Positions 6,173-13,894 of a DNA stretch of 14,214 bases are shown one piece after another (positions within the stretch are counted from its first letter, which is position 1; every line of letters starts with the position of its first letter). The notes beneath the pieces were generated by a model, which worked only from the letters and a program-made list of their open reading frames with translations, had not been told where the DNA came from and ran no database searches. Source of the stretch: Chitinophaga pinensis (lineage in GTDB: Bacteria; Bacteroidota; Bacteroidia; Flavobacteriales_D; Crocinitomicaceae). The position numbers and the translations under genes are program-made. The stretch covers positions 1 through 14,214 of the forward strand of contig CAMBMC010000033.1 in assembly GCA_945868555.1 (NCBI GenBank), given 5' to 3'.

Positions 6173-6904
6173 ATGGCAACTCGAATCAGATTGCAAAGAC
6201 ACGGTAAGAAAAGTAAAGCATTTTTCCACATCGTAGCTGCGGACAGCAGATCAAAAAGAGACGGTAAGTTCATCGAGAAAATCGGTACATACAATCCAAA
6301 CACAAATCCAGCAACAATTGTCATCAACTTCGACGCAGCACTTAAATGGGTGCAGGTAGGAGCTGAAATGTCAGATACTGCACGTGCGATCATGTCGTAC
6401 AAAGGTGTTCTTCACAAAAATCACCTGTTGAATGGTGTGAAAAAAGGTGCACTTACAGCAGAACAAGTTGAAGAGAAATTCAACCAGTGGTTGGCAGATA
6501 AAGATGCGAACATCACGGGTAAACAAGACAATGTAGCTAAAAATGCAGCAGCTGATAAAGTAGCACGCATGAAAGCTGAAGCAGATACAAATGCAGCAAA
6601 AGCAAAAGCAATTGAAGAGAAAAACACTCCTGAAGTTGAAGAGGTAGCTGCTGAAGAAGTTGTTAATGAAGAAGTTGTAGCTGAAGAGGCAGCAGTTGAA
6701 GCCGTTGCTGAAGAGGCAGCAGTTGAAGCCGTTGCTGAAGAAGCAGCAGTTGAAGTTGTCGCTGAAGAAGCAGCAGTTGAAGTTGTTGCTGAAGAAGCAG
6801 CAGTTGAAGTTGTAGCTGAAGAGGCAGCAGTTGAAGTTGTCGCTGAAGAAGCAGCAACAGAAGAAGCTGCTCAAGAAAGCACAGAAGAAACTCCAGAGGC
6901 ATAA
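6173..6904 (+). CDS. rpsP: 30S ribosomal protein bS16 with long Ala/Glu/Val-rich repeat tail
   Basis: bS16 is a primary-assembly protein of the 30S subunit that binds 16S rRNA. The N-terminal part is unmistakable: MATRIRLQRHGKKSKAFFHIVAADSRSKRDGKFIEKIGTY in sequence, then the conserved YNPN, with the fold spanning about residues 1-85. The frame is open upstream to 6065, but the conserved N-terminus fixes the start at ATG 6173, downstream of the promoter and leader hairpin. The protein has 243 aa against 80-90 for the classic form. Residues about 85-165 form an Ala/Lys-rich helical extension. Residues 169-231 are seven tandem 9-residue units of the type VAEEAAVEV, followed by an acidic Thr/Glu tail. 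C-terminal extensions of bS16 are common in Bacteroidota, but this one is notable for its regular repeats. rimM follows after 17 bp, as in many bacteria. Confidence 0.97.
   Translation: MATRIRLQRHGKKSKAFFHIVAADSRSKRDGKFIEKIGTYNPNTNPATIVINFDAALKWVQVGAEMSDTARAIMSYKGVLHKNHLLNGVKKGALTAEQVEEKFNQWLADKDANITGKQDNVAKNAAADKVARMKAEADTNAAKAKAIEEKNTPEVEEVAAEEVVNEEVVAEEAAVEAVAEEAAVEAVAEEAAVEVVAEEAAVEVVAEEAAVEVVAEEAAVEVVAEEAATEEAAQESTEETPEA
6677..6865 (+). repeat. Seven tandem 27-bp in-frame repeats within rpsP
   Basis: Seven consecutive 27-bp units encode VAEEAAVEA twice, VAEEAAVEV four times, and the degenerate VAEEAATEE once. The DNA units are nearly identical, differing mainly at third positions (GTA/GTT/GTC for Val, GAA/GAG for Glu, GCC or GTT-type changes at the last codon). 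Because 27 is a multiple of three, slippage would change the tail length without shifting the frame. The array covers bS16 residues 169-231. Confidence 0.95.
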
Positions 6905-6921
6905 GCCATTATCCGTATTGA

Positions 6922-7449
6922 ATGGATAAAGCAGATTGCTTTGAACTAGGTTACGTAGCGAAACTTCACGGATTTAAAGGTGAGGTTTCGCTGTTTTTAG
7001 ACGTAACCAATCCGGAAGATTATTCTTCCTTAGATGCTGTTTTCATTGAAATCAATGGGCAACTGAATCCTTTTTTTGTCGATTCCTTTAAATTGAAAAA
7101 CAAAGGATTTGCTGCGGTCAAATTTAAGGGGGTAGAGAACGAACGCGATGCACGTGTTTTGCTCCGTCAACGACTTTTTCTTCCAGCTCAAATTTTACCG
7201 AAACTATCAGGCATCCAATTCTACGATCACGAGGTTATTGGATTTACAGTGGTTGATACCCTTTTCGGCGAGGTCGGAATCATTGAGGATGTCATAGATC
7301 TCGCTGTAAACCCACTTCTTCAGATTAAACATGGTGCCAAAGAGGTTCTGGTGCCCTTGGCTGCAAATGTCGTCCAGGCGATTGATCGCAAGAAAAAAAT
7401 CATGACCATTACCGCTCCCGAAGGTCTCATTGAATTGTATATAGCTTAA
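6922..7449 (+). CDS. rimM: Ribosome maturation factor RimM
   Basis: RimM (175 aa) assists late maturation of the 30S subunit, in particular the 16S rRNA head domain near uS19. The N-terminal RimM domain (residues about 5-90) opens with the family signature LGYVAKLHGFKGEVSLFLD, and the GFAAVKFKGVENERDARVLL segment is characteristic. The C-terminal PRC-barrel domain runs from about 97 to 173 (FYDHEVIGF at about 100-108) and ends with the hallmark VPLAANVVQAID and PEGLIELY. The length is normal. It lies 17 bp after rpsP and 8 bp before trmN, so the three are almost certainly co-transcribed. The pairing of rpsP with rimM is a conserved arrangement in bacteria and supports both calls. Confidence 0.97.
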   Translation: MDKADCFELGYVAKLHGFKGEVSLFLDVTNPEDYSSLDAVFIEINGQLNPFFVDSFKLKNKGFAAVKFKGVENERDARVLLRQRLFLPAQILPKLSGIQFYDHEVIGFTVVDTLFGEVGIIEDVIDLAVNPLLQIKHGAKEVLVPLAANVVQAIDRKKKIMTITAPEGLIELYIA

Positions 7450-7457
7450 GAAGTACC

Positions 7458-8165
7458 ATGTCTGTCTTTCGCTTTCGTCATTTTGAGGTTCGTCAAGAAT
7501 CTTCAGCGATGAAAGTCGGAACAGATGCCATGGTTCTTGGGGCTTTGGTGAATGCCGTAAACTCACGAACCATCTTGGATATTGGCACCGGAACAGGTGT
7601 CCTCGCGCTCATGATGGCTCAAAAATTTCCTGAAGCACAGATCGACGCCATTGACATTGATCCCTCCGCAGCAGCAGAAGCACGAATCAATGCGGAAAAC
7701 TCCTTTTGGAACGATCGTATACAGGTGTTTGAATCAGATCTCAAGGATTTCCAATCAGAAAAAAAATATGCACTCATTGTGAGCAATCCGCCTTATTTTA
7801 CAAACGGCTTGTTGAACCCTGATCGATCTAGAGCGCAGGCTCGGCATGAATCGGCCTTGCCTTTCGAATTGCTATTCGCTCGGGTGAGTGAACTGTTGAA
7901 TGATGATGGGGTTTTCTGGATGATTGCACCAGCTGACGCGATGAATGAGCTATGTGTGGAAGCTGAACGGGTAAATTTATGGCCCAAGAACAGGATTGAC
8001 ATACTCGGGAAGGAGGGCGGATCAACTGTTCGAAAAGTACTTTCATTTTCCCCCAACCGCACCGAAAACAGTGAACAGGATTGCCTTACAATTCGCAATT
8101 TAGATGGTCAATACACGCATGAGTACAGAGCGCTGACGATTGACTTTCACGGTGTCAGTGTGTAA
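7458..8165 (+). CDS. trmN: tRNA1(Val) (adenine37-N6)-methyltransferase
   Basis: This 235-aa SAM-dependent methyltransferase is of the TrmN/YfiC type, which in E. coli makes m6A at position 37 of tRNA1(Val), next to the anticodon. What is seen: the family-typical N-terminus FRFRHFEVRQESSAMKVGTD, with the MKVGTDAMVLGA segment at about 18-29, the SAM-binding motif DIGTGTG at 41-47, an acidic residue pair after strand 2 (DIDPSA), and the catalytic N6-adenine motif NPPYF at 110-114. The length matches the family (about 230-245 aa). It is the last gene of the rpsP-rimM-trmN group, starting 8 bp after rimM, where other phyla often have trmD. A different substrate adenine cannot be excluded from sequence alone, because related NPPY enzymes modify rRNA or protein. 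Confidence 0.9.
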   Translation: MSVFRFRHFEVRQESSAMKVGTDAMVLGALVNAVNSRTILDIGTGTGVLALMMAQKFPEAQIDAIDIDPSAAAEARINAENSFWNDRIQVFESDLKDFQSEKKYALIVSNPPYFTNGLLNPDRSRAQARHESALPFELLFARVSELLNDDGVFWMIAPADAMNELCVEAERVNLWPKNRIDILGKEGGSTVRKVLSFSPNRTENSEQDCLTIRNLDGQYTHEYRALTIDFHGVSV

Positions 8166-8185
8166 ATTTATGTAATGTAGTTCAA

Positions 8186-8208
8186 CGAAACATTTCGCTA
8201 TTTTTTTT
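8186..8208 (+). terminator. Weak candidate terminator after trmN
   Basis: A short stem (CGAA/TTCG around ACAT, 8186-8197) is followed by CTA and eight T residues. The stem is only 4 bp, so termination would be inefficient. It lies 20 bp after the trmN stop and before the nuo promoter candidate, which is the right place for a terminator. Confidence 0.25.
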
Positions 8209-8238
8209 GCTCCATTTTTACAGAAATTAATTGTCATT

Positions 8239-8273
8239 TTTGCCTCGCTATTTCAATGTAAAAGGTAAATTTG
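8239..8273 (+). promoter_or_regulatory. Candidate Bacteroidota-type promoter for the nuo operon
   Basis: TAAATTTG at 8266-8273 matches the consensus TAnnTTTG. A TTTG at 8239-8242 lies 23 bp upstream, at the long end of reported spacing. Transcription would begin near 8280, giving an A/T-rich leader of about 95 nt before nuoA. No other strong box is seen in the 211-bp gap 8166-8376. Confidence 0.45.
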
Positions 8274-8376
8274 TCCGTCCTTCAAGGATGAAAGTGATTT
8301 TATGCCAATAATTCGAATACTTTATTGTGTGTAATTCATTAATAATTAATTGATTATAGTTTAAAGTTATTCAATT

Positions 8377-8751
8377 ATGGAAGCAGCTTCAAGTTCTGCG
8401 GATTACCTTCCGTTGCTGATTCAAATGGCCGTAGCCGGTGGATTTGTGTGTCTTGTGTTATTTGCGACGCATTTTTTAGGACCAAATGTGCATTCTAAAA
8501 AGAAAGATTCCAATTGGGAATGTGGGATTGAATCGGATGGTGACGCTCGCTTTCCAGTGTCGATTCGCTATTTCATGACGGCCATCTTGTTTGTGCTTTT
8601 TGATGTCGAGGTAATCTTCTTTTATCCTTACGCTGTAAATTTTGAAAAGCTCGAACTAGAAGGGCTTTTGGCTGTTATTCTTTTTGTAGCCTTCTTTTTA
8701 GTTGGCTTTTTCTACGTACTTAAAAAAGGCGCATTGGAATGGGAAAAATAG
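8377..8751 (+). CDS. nuoA: NADH-quinone oxidoreductase subunit A (NuoA/ND3)
   Basis: NuoA (124 aa) is a small membrane subunit of complex I at the junction of the membrane arm and the quinone module. Three transmembrane helices are seen at about 12-34, 63-83 and 95-115. The long loop between helices 1 and 2 carries the conserved NWECGIES segment (E48, C49, G50), and helix 2 has the characteristic FDVEVIFFYPYA with buried acidic residues D76 and E78. The length is typical. It is the first gene of the nuo operon, about 100 bp downstream of the predicted promoter. Its last 13 bp overlap the start of nuoB, suggesting coupled translation. Confidence 0.97.
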   Translation: MEAASSSADYLPLLIQMAVAGGFVCLVLFATHFLGPNVHSKKKDSNWECGIESDGDARFPVSIRYFMTAILFVLFDVEVIFFYPYAVNFEKLELEGLLAVILFVAFFLVGFFYVLKKGALEWEK

Positions 8752-9284
8752 AAGATATGCAAGTAATTAACGGGGAAGGGTATCAACTCACTTCGTTGGA
8801 AAAGGTATTGGCGACAGCTCGTGCCAATTCTGTTTGGCCCTTGCCCTTTGCAACCTCGTGCTGTGGTATTGAATTCATGGCTACGATGGGAAGTAACTAC
8901 GACTTGGCACGATTTGGAATGGAACGCATGTCGTTCTCCCCACGTCAAGCTGACTTGTTGATTGTTGCTGGAACGATTTCAAAAAAGTTAGGACCAATCC
9001 TAAAGCAAGCCTACGAACAAATGGCGGAGCCGAAATGGGTACTTTCTGTTGGAGCTTGTGCTTCTTCAGGGGGGATTTTCGATACTTACAGTGTTTTGCA
9101 GGGTATTGATCGCGTGATTCCTGTGGACGTTTACGTACCAGGTTGTCCTCCTAGACCGGAACAAATCATTGATGGGATCATGAAAATTCACGAATTGGTG
9201 AAACATGAACCATTGCGTCGTCGCTATTCAGACGAATACAAACATTTGTTAACCAGTTACAACATTGAGTCAGATGGAGAATAA
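8739..9284 (+). CDS. nuoB: NADH-quinone oxidoreductase subunit B (NuoB/PSST)
   Basis: NuoB (181 aa) holds iron-sulfur cluster N2, the last electron donor to quinone in the peripheral arm of complex I. The cluster ligands are visible: the tandem cysteines C41-C42 in ATSCCGIEF, C107 in GACASSGG, and C136 in PGCPPRPEQIIDG. Flanking conserved segments include WPLPFATS, DLARFGMERMSFSPRQADLL and GTISKK. The length is normal. The first ATG overlaps nuoA by 13 bp. A second ATG six codons later (8757) would begin 5 bp after nuoA. Neither can be excluded, because the N-terminus is poorly conserved in this family. The 3' end overlaps nuoC. Confidence 0.97.
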   Translation: MGKIEDMQVINGEGYQLTSLEKVLATARANSVWPLPFATSCCGIEFMATMGSNYDLARFGMERMSFSPRQADLLIVAGTISKKLGPILKQAYEQMAEPKWVLSVGACASSGGIFDTYSVLQGIDRVIPVDVYVPGCPPRPEQIIDGIMKIHELVKHEPLRRRYSDEYKHLLTSYNIESDGE

Positions 9285-9783
9285 GTTGACGAATGAAGGC
9301 GTAGCAGCGCAGATCCAATCCCAATTTGGTGCTGCAGTTGTTTCTGTTGACATGCCTTATGATATGCTGACAATGGAAATTGCAGCCGACCGCATGCACG
9401 ATGTCATTGAATGGATTCGATTGGACGCTGAATTGCAAATTGGATTTTTGACTTTGCTTGGTGGGGTGCATTATCCGAACGATAAAGGTCGTGAGTTTGC
9501 TATGGTTTATCACCTGCACAGCTGGACGAACAACTTTAGAATTCGTTTGAAAGCATTCTTGCCAGCGGAAAATCCGAGCATAGCGACATTAACCGATCTT
9601 TATGACGGTGCCAATTGGATGGAACGTGAAACCTACGATTTCTTCGGGATTCAGTTCGATGGCCACCCGAATTTAGTGCGTATTTTGAACGAGGATTCCA
9701 TGGATTATTTCCCGATGCGGAAAGAATACCACCTCGAAGATGCCACTCGAGAAGATAAAGACGATCGATATTTTGGACGATAA
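9274..9783 (+). CDS. nuoC: NADH-quinone oxidoreductase subunit C (NuoC, 30-kDa type)
   Basis: NuoC (169 aa) is a peripheral-arm subunit that packs against NuoD near the quinone site. The family signature ERETYDFFGIQFDGHPNLVR lies at about residues 117-136, followed by MRKEYHLED near the C-terminus. The frame opens at TTG 9265, three codons earlier, but I prefer ATG 9274, giving MENKLTNEG. With this start the gene overlaps nuoB by 11 bp. It is a separate gene and not fused to nuoD, which starts 12 bp later. The length is usual for the unfused bacterial form. Confidence 0.95.
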   Translation: MENKLTNEGVAAQIQSQFGAAVVSVDMPYDMLTMEIAADRMHDVIEWIRLDAELQIGFLTLLGGVHYPNDKGREFAMVYHLHSWTNNFRIRLKAFLPAENPSIATLTDLYDGANWMERETYDFFGIQFDGHPNLVRILNEDSMDYFPMRKEYHLEDATREDKDDRYFGR

Positions 9784-9795
9784 TATAGTAAGATC

Positions 9796-11028
9796 ATGAG
9801 TACTTTTAAAGAAGACAGTGCCTACGATATGCCACATATTGGATTGTCCAATGAAACAATCGATGGCGATATTGCGACATTAAACCTTGGACCAACACAC
9901 CCCGCAACGCACGGAATTTTCCAAAACATCCTTCAAGTGGATGGCGAGAAGATTTTATCCTCTGAGCAAACTGTGGGTTACATTCACCGGGCATTTGAGA
10001 AATTGGCTGAACGCCGACCATACAATCAAATTACACCGATTACAGACCGACTAAACTATTGTTCTTCTCCAATCAATAACATTGGGTGGCACATGACAGT
10101 TGAAAAGCTGATTGGCGCAGAGGTTCCAAAGCGTGTTGATTACATGCGTGTGATTGTGATGGAATTGGCACGAATCGCTGACCATTTAATTTGCAATTCA
10201 GTCATCGGAGTTGATACGGGAGCACTTACGGGTTTTACCTATTTGTTCCAAGAGCGTGAGAAAATTTATGAATTGTACGAGGAAATTTGCGGTGCCCGTT
10301 TGACCACGAATGTTGGACGTATCGGTGGTTTTGAACGTGATTTTTCACCTGAATTTCACCGTAAACTAGAGGATTTCTTTAGAACCTTCCCTAAGGTGTT
10401 CAATGAATTCGATAGTTTGCTGTCGCGAAATAGAATCTTTATGGACCGAACACGTGGTGCAGGACCAATTACAGTAGAACGTGCATTGAATTACGGTTTT
10501 GTTGGACCTAACTTGCGCGCAGCAGGTTTGGACTATGACGTTCGTGTGATGAATCCATATTCTTCGTACGAGGATTTTGACTTTAGCATTCCGGTTGGGG
10601 TAGCAGGAGACACGTATGATCGCTTCATGGTGCGCCAAGAAGAAATTCGTCAGAGTTTGAAAATTATTGAGCAGGCATGGAAGAATTTGCCAGAAGGTTC
10701 ATACAAAGCAGATATCCCGGAGTTTTACCTTCCACCAAAAGAAGAAGTGTACAACAACATGGAGGCGCTCATTTATCACTTTAAAATCGTGATGGGTGAA
10801 ACACCAATTCCAGCAGGAGAGGTTTATCATAGTGTGGAAGGTGGCAACGGAGAATTGGGATACTATCTCATTAGTGACGGTGGACGTTCACCTTACCGCT
10901 TGCAGTTTAGACGACCATGTTTTATTTATTACCAAGCATATCCAGAAATGATTATCGGACAAACCATCAGTGATGCGGTATTGACCTTATCAAGTATGAA
11001 TGTGATTGCTGGAGAATTAGACGCATAA
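9796..11028 (+). CDS. nuoD: NADH-quinone oxidoreductase subunit D (NuoD, 49-kDa)
   Basis: NuoD (410 aa) forms, with NuoB, the quinone-binding pocket of complex I and belongs to the [NiFe]-hydrogenase large-subunit lineage without the metal. The conserved GPTHPATHG at 32-40 includes H39, and DRLNY at 84-88 includes Y88. By homology to other complex I enzymes these correspond to the quinone-head ligands. Further family segments are SSPINNIGWH, ELARIADHL, NVGRIGGFERDF, EGGNGELGYYLISDGG and SPYRLQFRRPCF. The C-terminus ends NVIAGELDA, close to the GE(V/L)DR ending of the family. The length is normal. It is 12 bp after nuoC and 2 bp before nuoE. Confidence 0.97.
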   Translation: MSTFKEDSAYDMPHIGLSNETIDGDIATLNLGPTHPATHGIFQNILQVDGEKILSSEQTVGYIHRAFEKLAERRPYNQITPITDRLNYCSSPINNIGWHMTVEKLIGAEVPKRVDYMRVIVMELARIADHLICNSVIGVDTGALTGFTYLFQEREKIYELYEEICGARLTTNVGRIGGFERDFSPEFHRKLEDFFRTFPKVFNEFDSLLSRNRIFMDRTRGAGPITVERALNYGFVGPNLRAAGLDYDVRVMNPYSSYEDFDFSIPVGVAGDTYDRFMVRQEEIRQSLKIIEQAWKNLPEGSYKADIPEFYLPPKEEVYNNMEALIYHFKIVMGETPIPAGEVYHSVEGGNGELGYYLISDGGRSPYRLQFRRPCFIYYQAYPEMIIGQTISDAVLTLSSMNVIAGELDA

Positions 11029-11030
11029 TT

Positions 11031-11570
11031 ATGAGTAGTTCACACACTGATCTTAGTAAACGCCATTCAGAAAAGCCTGTTTTCAGTGCTGAGAAAATGG
11101 CAGAAGTGCAGGTATTGTTTGCACAATATCCGGAAGGAAAAAGTAAAAGTGCCATAATTCGAGTTTTGCACATGGCAGAAGAAGAGTTTGGCGGATGGTT
11201 GAGCATTGAAACGATGGATTATGTCGCTGAAGTGTTCAATATCCAACCCATTGAAGTATACGAAGTGGCCACTTTTTATACTATGTTCAATCTTGAGCCT
11301 ACAGGTAAATACGTGTTTGAGGTGTGCCGAACGGGACCTTGCATGTTGCTAGGTAGCGATTCAATCATCGATTACATTGGAACAAAATTGGACATCAAGG
11401 TAGGCGAAACATCTGCGGATGGCATGTTCACCTTGAAAACATCGGAATGCCTTGGCGCTTGTGGTTATGCCCCAATGCTTCAATGTGGAAAGAAATACCA
11501 CGAGCACCTAACGAAGGAGCGCGTGGATGAAATAATTACGGCTTACAGGGCCGGTCAGACCCCAAATTAA
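11031..11570 (+). CDS. nuoE: NADH-quinone oxidoreductase subunit E (NuoE, 24-kDa)
   Basis: NuoE (179 aa) belongs to the NADH-oxidising module and carries the binuclear 2Fe-2S cluster N1a in a thioredoxin-like fold. The four ligands are C99 and C104 (CRTGPC) and C140 and C144 (CLGAC), in the family spacing. The helical N-terminal part contains the typical YPEGKSKSAIIRVLHMAEEE and the VYEVATFYTMF segment. The first 18 residues are polar and poorly conserved. An extra cysteine at 152 is not a family ligand. nuoD ends 2 bp upstream and nuoF starts 5 bp downstream. Confidence 0.97.
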   Translation: MSSSHTDLSKRHSEKPVFSAEKMAEVQVLFAQYPEGKSKSAIIRVLHMAEEEFGGWLSIETMDYVAEVFNIQPIEVYEVATFYTMFNLEPTGKYVFEVCRTGPCMLLGSDSIIDYIGTKLDIKVGETSADGMFTLKTSECLGACGYAPMLQCGKKYHEHLTKERVDEIITAYRAGQTPN

Positions 11571-11575
11571 GAAGG

Positions 11576-12919
11576 ATGGGAAGAAGATTACTGTTAGAAC
11601 ATGACAACGTTGCGGGCATCGAAACATTCGATGTATACCGCAAGAATGGTGGATACCGTTCCGTTGAGAAAGCCTTGAAATCGATGTCGCCTGAATTGGT
11701 GCTCGAAGAAGTGCAAAAGTCAGGATTGCGCGGACGTGGAGGCGCCGGATTCCCAACAGGGATGAAGTGGTCTTTCCTTGCGAAGCCAGAAGGAGTTCCA
11801 AGATATTTGCTGTGTAATGCAGATGAGTCAGAACCGGGAACGTTCAAGGACCGCTACCTGATGGAAAAAATTCCTCACTTGTTGATCGAAGGGATGATTG
11901 TGTCAAGTTTCGCTCTTGGAGCGAATCAATCGTACATCTATATCCGCGGCGAATACATGTGGATCCTAGATATTCTTGAAAAGGCAATTGCTGAAGCATA
12001 CGATAAAGGTTTTCTCGGAAAGAATATTCTAGGCTCTGGCTTTGACCATGACTTGAGTGTTGCTCCCGGTGGAGGCGCATACATTTGTGGTGAGGAAACA
12101 GCATTGATCGAATCCCTTGAAGGTAAACGTGGTAATCCACGAATGAAACCACCATTCCCAGCTGTTAAAGGGCTATATGGATGTCCAACGGTAGTAAACA
12201 ATGTGGAAAGTATTGCTGCTGTTGTTCCAATCATCAATGATGGGGGTGAAGAATATGCGAAAATCGGATTGGGAAAAAGTACAGGTACGAAGTTGATTTC
12301 TGCCTGTGGTAACCTAGTTCGACCAGGAGTATACGAAATAGAAATGGGAATCACCGTGGAGGAATTCATCTATGGTGACGACTACTGTCGAGGCATTGCA
12401 AACGGAAAAAAATTGAAAGCTTGCGTTCCTGGTGGATCATCAGTTCCAATTTTACCGCATTACCTGGTCACTAAAACAGCTGCTGGTGAAGACCGCTTGA
12501 TGACCTACGAAAGTCTGGCAGATGGAGGCTTTGCAAGTGGTTCAATGCTCGGTTCAGGTGGATTTATCGTATTCGATGAAGACCAATGTATCGTGCGAAA
12601 CACGTGGAACTTTGCTCGTTTCTATGCCCATGAGTCTTGCGGCCAATGTTCGCCTTGCCGCGAGGGTACAGGGTGGATGGAAAAAGTACTTCACCGCCTC
12701 GAACATGGTCAAGGAAACTTGCGCGACATAGATCTGTTGGCTGAGATCAATAAGAAAATCGAAGGAAATACAATTTGCCCGCTGGGTGATGCTGCCGCAT
12801 GGCCAGTAGCTGCAGCTATTCGTCACTTTAGAGATGAATTTGAATGGCACGTGAATGAACGTGAAGAGTCACAAAAAAGAAATTATGGATTGATTCGCGA
12901 ACCGCAATCAATCGCTTAA
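11576..12919 (+). CDS. nuoF: NADH-quinone oxidoreductase subunit F (NuoF, 51-kDa)
   Basis: NuoF (447 aa) is the NADH-oxidising flavoprotein of complex I. It binds NADH, FMN and the tetranuclear cluster N3. The NADH/FMN-binding region shows LRGRGGAGFPTGMKW at 51-65, NADESEPGTFKDR at 81-93 and the GGGAYICGEETALIESLEG segment at about 165-183. The 4Fe-4S ligands are C355, C358 and C361 (ESCGQCSPCREG) with C401 in TICPLGD. The length is normal for the family. GAAGG lies immediately before the ATG, too close to act as a normal ribosome binding site. The last 20 residues are charged and less conserved. nuoG begins 15 bp downstream. Confidence 0.97.
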   Translation: MGRRLLLEHDNVAGIETFDVYRKNGGYRSVEKALKSMSPELVLEEVQKSGLRGRGGAGFPTGMKWSFLAKPEGVPRYLLCNADESEPGTFKDRYLMEKIPHLLIEGMIVSSFALGANQSYIYIRGEYMWILDILEKAIAEAYDKGFLGKNILGSGFDHDLSVAPGGGAYICGEETALIESLEGKRGNPRMKPPFPAVKGLYGCPTVVNNVESIAAVVPIINDGGEEYAKIGLGKSTGTKLISACGNLVRPGVYEIEMGITVEEFIYGDDYCRGIANGKKLKACVPGGSSVPILPHYLVTKTAAGEDRLMTYESLADGGFASGSMLGSGGFIVFDEDQCIVRNTWNFARFYAHESCGQCSPCREGTGWMEKVLHRLEHGQGNLRDIDLLAEINKKIEGNTICPLGDAAAWPVAAAIRHFRDEFEWHVNEREESQKRNYGLIREPQSIA

Positions 12920-12934
12920 GAAATAAAAGAACGG

Positions 12935-13894
12935 ATGATCAAAGTAACAATTGATGACGTTGAAGTCGAAGTAGCCGAAGGAACAACAATCCTGAACGCT
13001 GCGCGCATGATTGGTGGCGATGTTGTCCCACCTGCAATGTGCTATTACAGCAAACTGCCCGATACAGGGGGCAAGTGTCGAACATGTTTGGTGGAAGTGG
13101 CTGCCGGATCTACAAAAGATCCTCGCCCAATGCCGAAACTTGTTGTATCATGCTCTACACCAGTGCAGGATGGAATGGTCGTTAAGAACAAAACAAGTGA
13201 GCGTGTGCATGAAAATCGCGGTGCTGTTGTTGAATTCTTATTGATCAATCACCCATTAGATTGTCCGGTTTGTGACCAAGTTGGAGAGTGTCATTTGCAA
13301 GATTTAGGATTTGAACATGGCGCCGAAAAAACGCGTTATGAAGAAGAACGTAGAACCTTTGACCCTATCGATATCGGCAACAAAATCAAGTTGCACATGA
13401 ACCGTTGCATCTTATGCTACCGTTGCGTTGCTGTTGCGAATCAATTGACTGACAAGCGCGTTCATGGTGTTCTTCACCGTGGAGAACATGCAGAAATCAG
13501 TACATACATTGAAAGTGCTGTTGAAAATGACTTCTCTGGAAATATGATTGATGTGTGTCCAGTAGGTGCCTTGACCGATAAAACGTTCCGTTTCAAAAGC
13601 CGTGTTTGGTTCTTGAAACCGATGGAAGCAGAATGTGAATGCACAAAGTGCTCAGGTAAAGTGGTGGTGTGGCAGTTCGGAAATGAAATCTATCGTGTCA
13701 CTGCAAGAAAAGATCGCTACGGCGAAGTGGAAGATCAAGACGGGAAGGCCGGATGGATTTGCAACGACTGTCGATTTGATAAAAAGGACCTGTCGGATTG
13801 GAACATCATTGGACCGCGCACCATCGACCGCCATTCCGTTATTTCTCAAGGAAACTATGAAAGTCCGCGAACATCAATTAAAAAAGTGAAGTAA
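12935..13894 (+). CDS. nuoG: Short NADH-quinone oxidoreductase subunit G, lacking the large molybdopterin-type domain
   Basis: NuoG (319 aa here) carries the chain of iron-sulfur clusters that takes electrons from NuoF towards NuoB. N-terminal 2Fe-2S ferredoxin domain: C36, C48, C51 and C73. His/Cys cluster: H106, C110, C113 and C119. Ferredoxin-like 4Fe-4S cluster: C158, C161, C164 and C208. In many bacteria the protein continues as a molybdopterin-oxidoreductase-like domain and totals roughly 600-900 aa. Here only the first piece of that domain remains (about 230-290). It has an altered cysteine pattern, C234-x-C236-x2-C239 with C276-x2-C279, and then a short basic tail ending at a normal stop. 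Similarly short forms occur in Bacteroidota, so I read this as a lineage form and not a truncation. Its stop overlaps the nuoH start by one base. Confidence 0.95.
   Translation: MIKVTIDDVEVEVAEGTTILNAARMIGGDVVPPAMCYYSKLPDTGGKCRTCLVEVAAGSTKDPRPMPKLVVSCSTPVQDGMVVKNKTSERVHENRGAVVEFLLINHPLDCPVCDQVGECHLQDLGFEHGAEKTRYEEERRTFDPIDIGNKIKLHMNRCILCYRCVAVANQLTDKRVHGVLHRGEHAEISTYIESAVENDFSGNMIDVCPVGALTDKTFRFKSRVWFLKPMEAECECTKCSGKVVVWQFGNEIYRVTARKDRYGEVEDQDGKAGWICNDCRFDKKDLSDWNIIGPRTIDRHSVISQGNYESPRTSIKKVK

Noticed and set aside
6371..6874. Long minus-strand ORFs rich in Cys, Phe and Leu opposite rpsP (also 6421-6627 and 6663-6902)
   Set aside because: They are antisense readings of the Ala/Glu repeat DNA of rpsP. 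Their periodic low-complexity composition comes from the 27-bp repeat, and rpsP itself is certain.
9265..9273. TTG start for nuoC three codons before the ATG
   Set aside because: An ATG at 9274 gives a normal NuoC, and the extra three residues carry no conserved feature.
12935..13894. nuoG as a frameshifted or truncated pseudogene
   Set aside because: All main cluster ligands are intact, the stop overlaps the nuoH start in normal operon fashion, and short NuoG fits this phylum.
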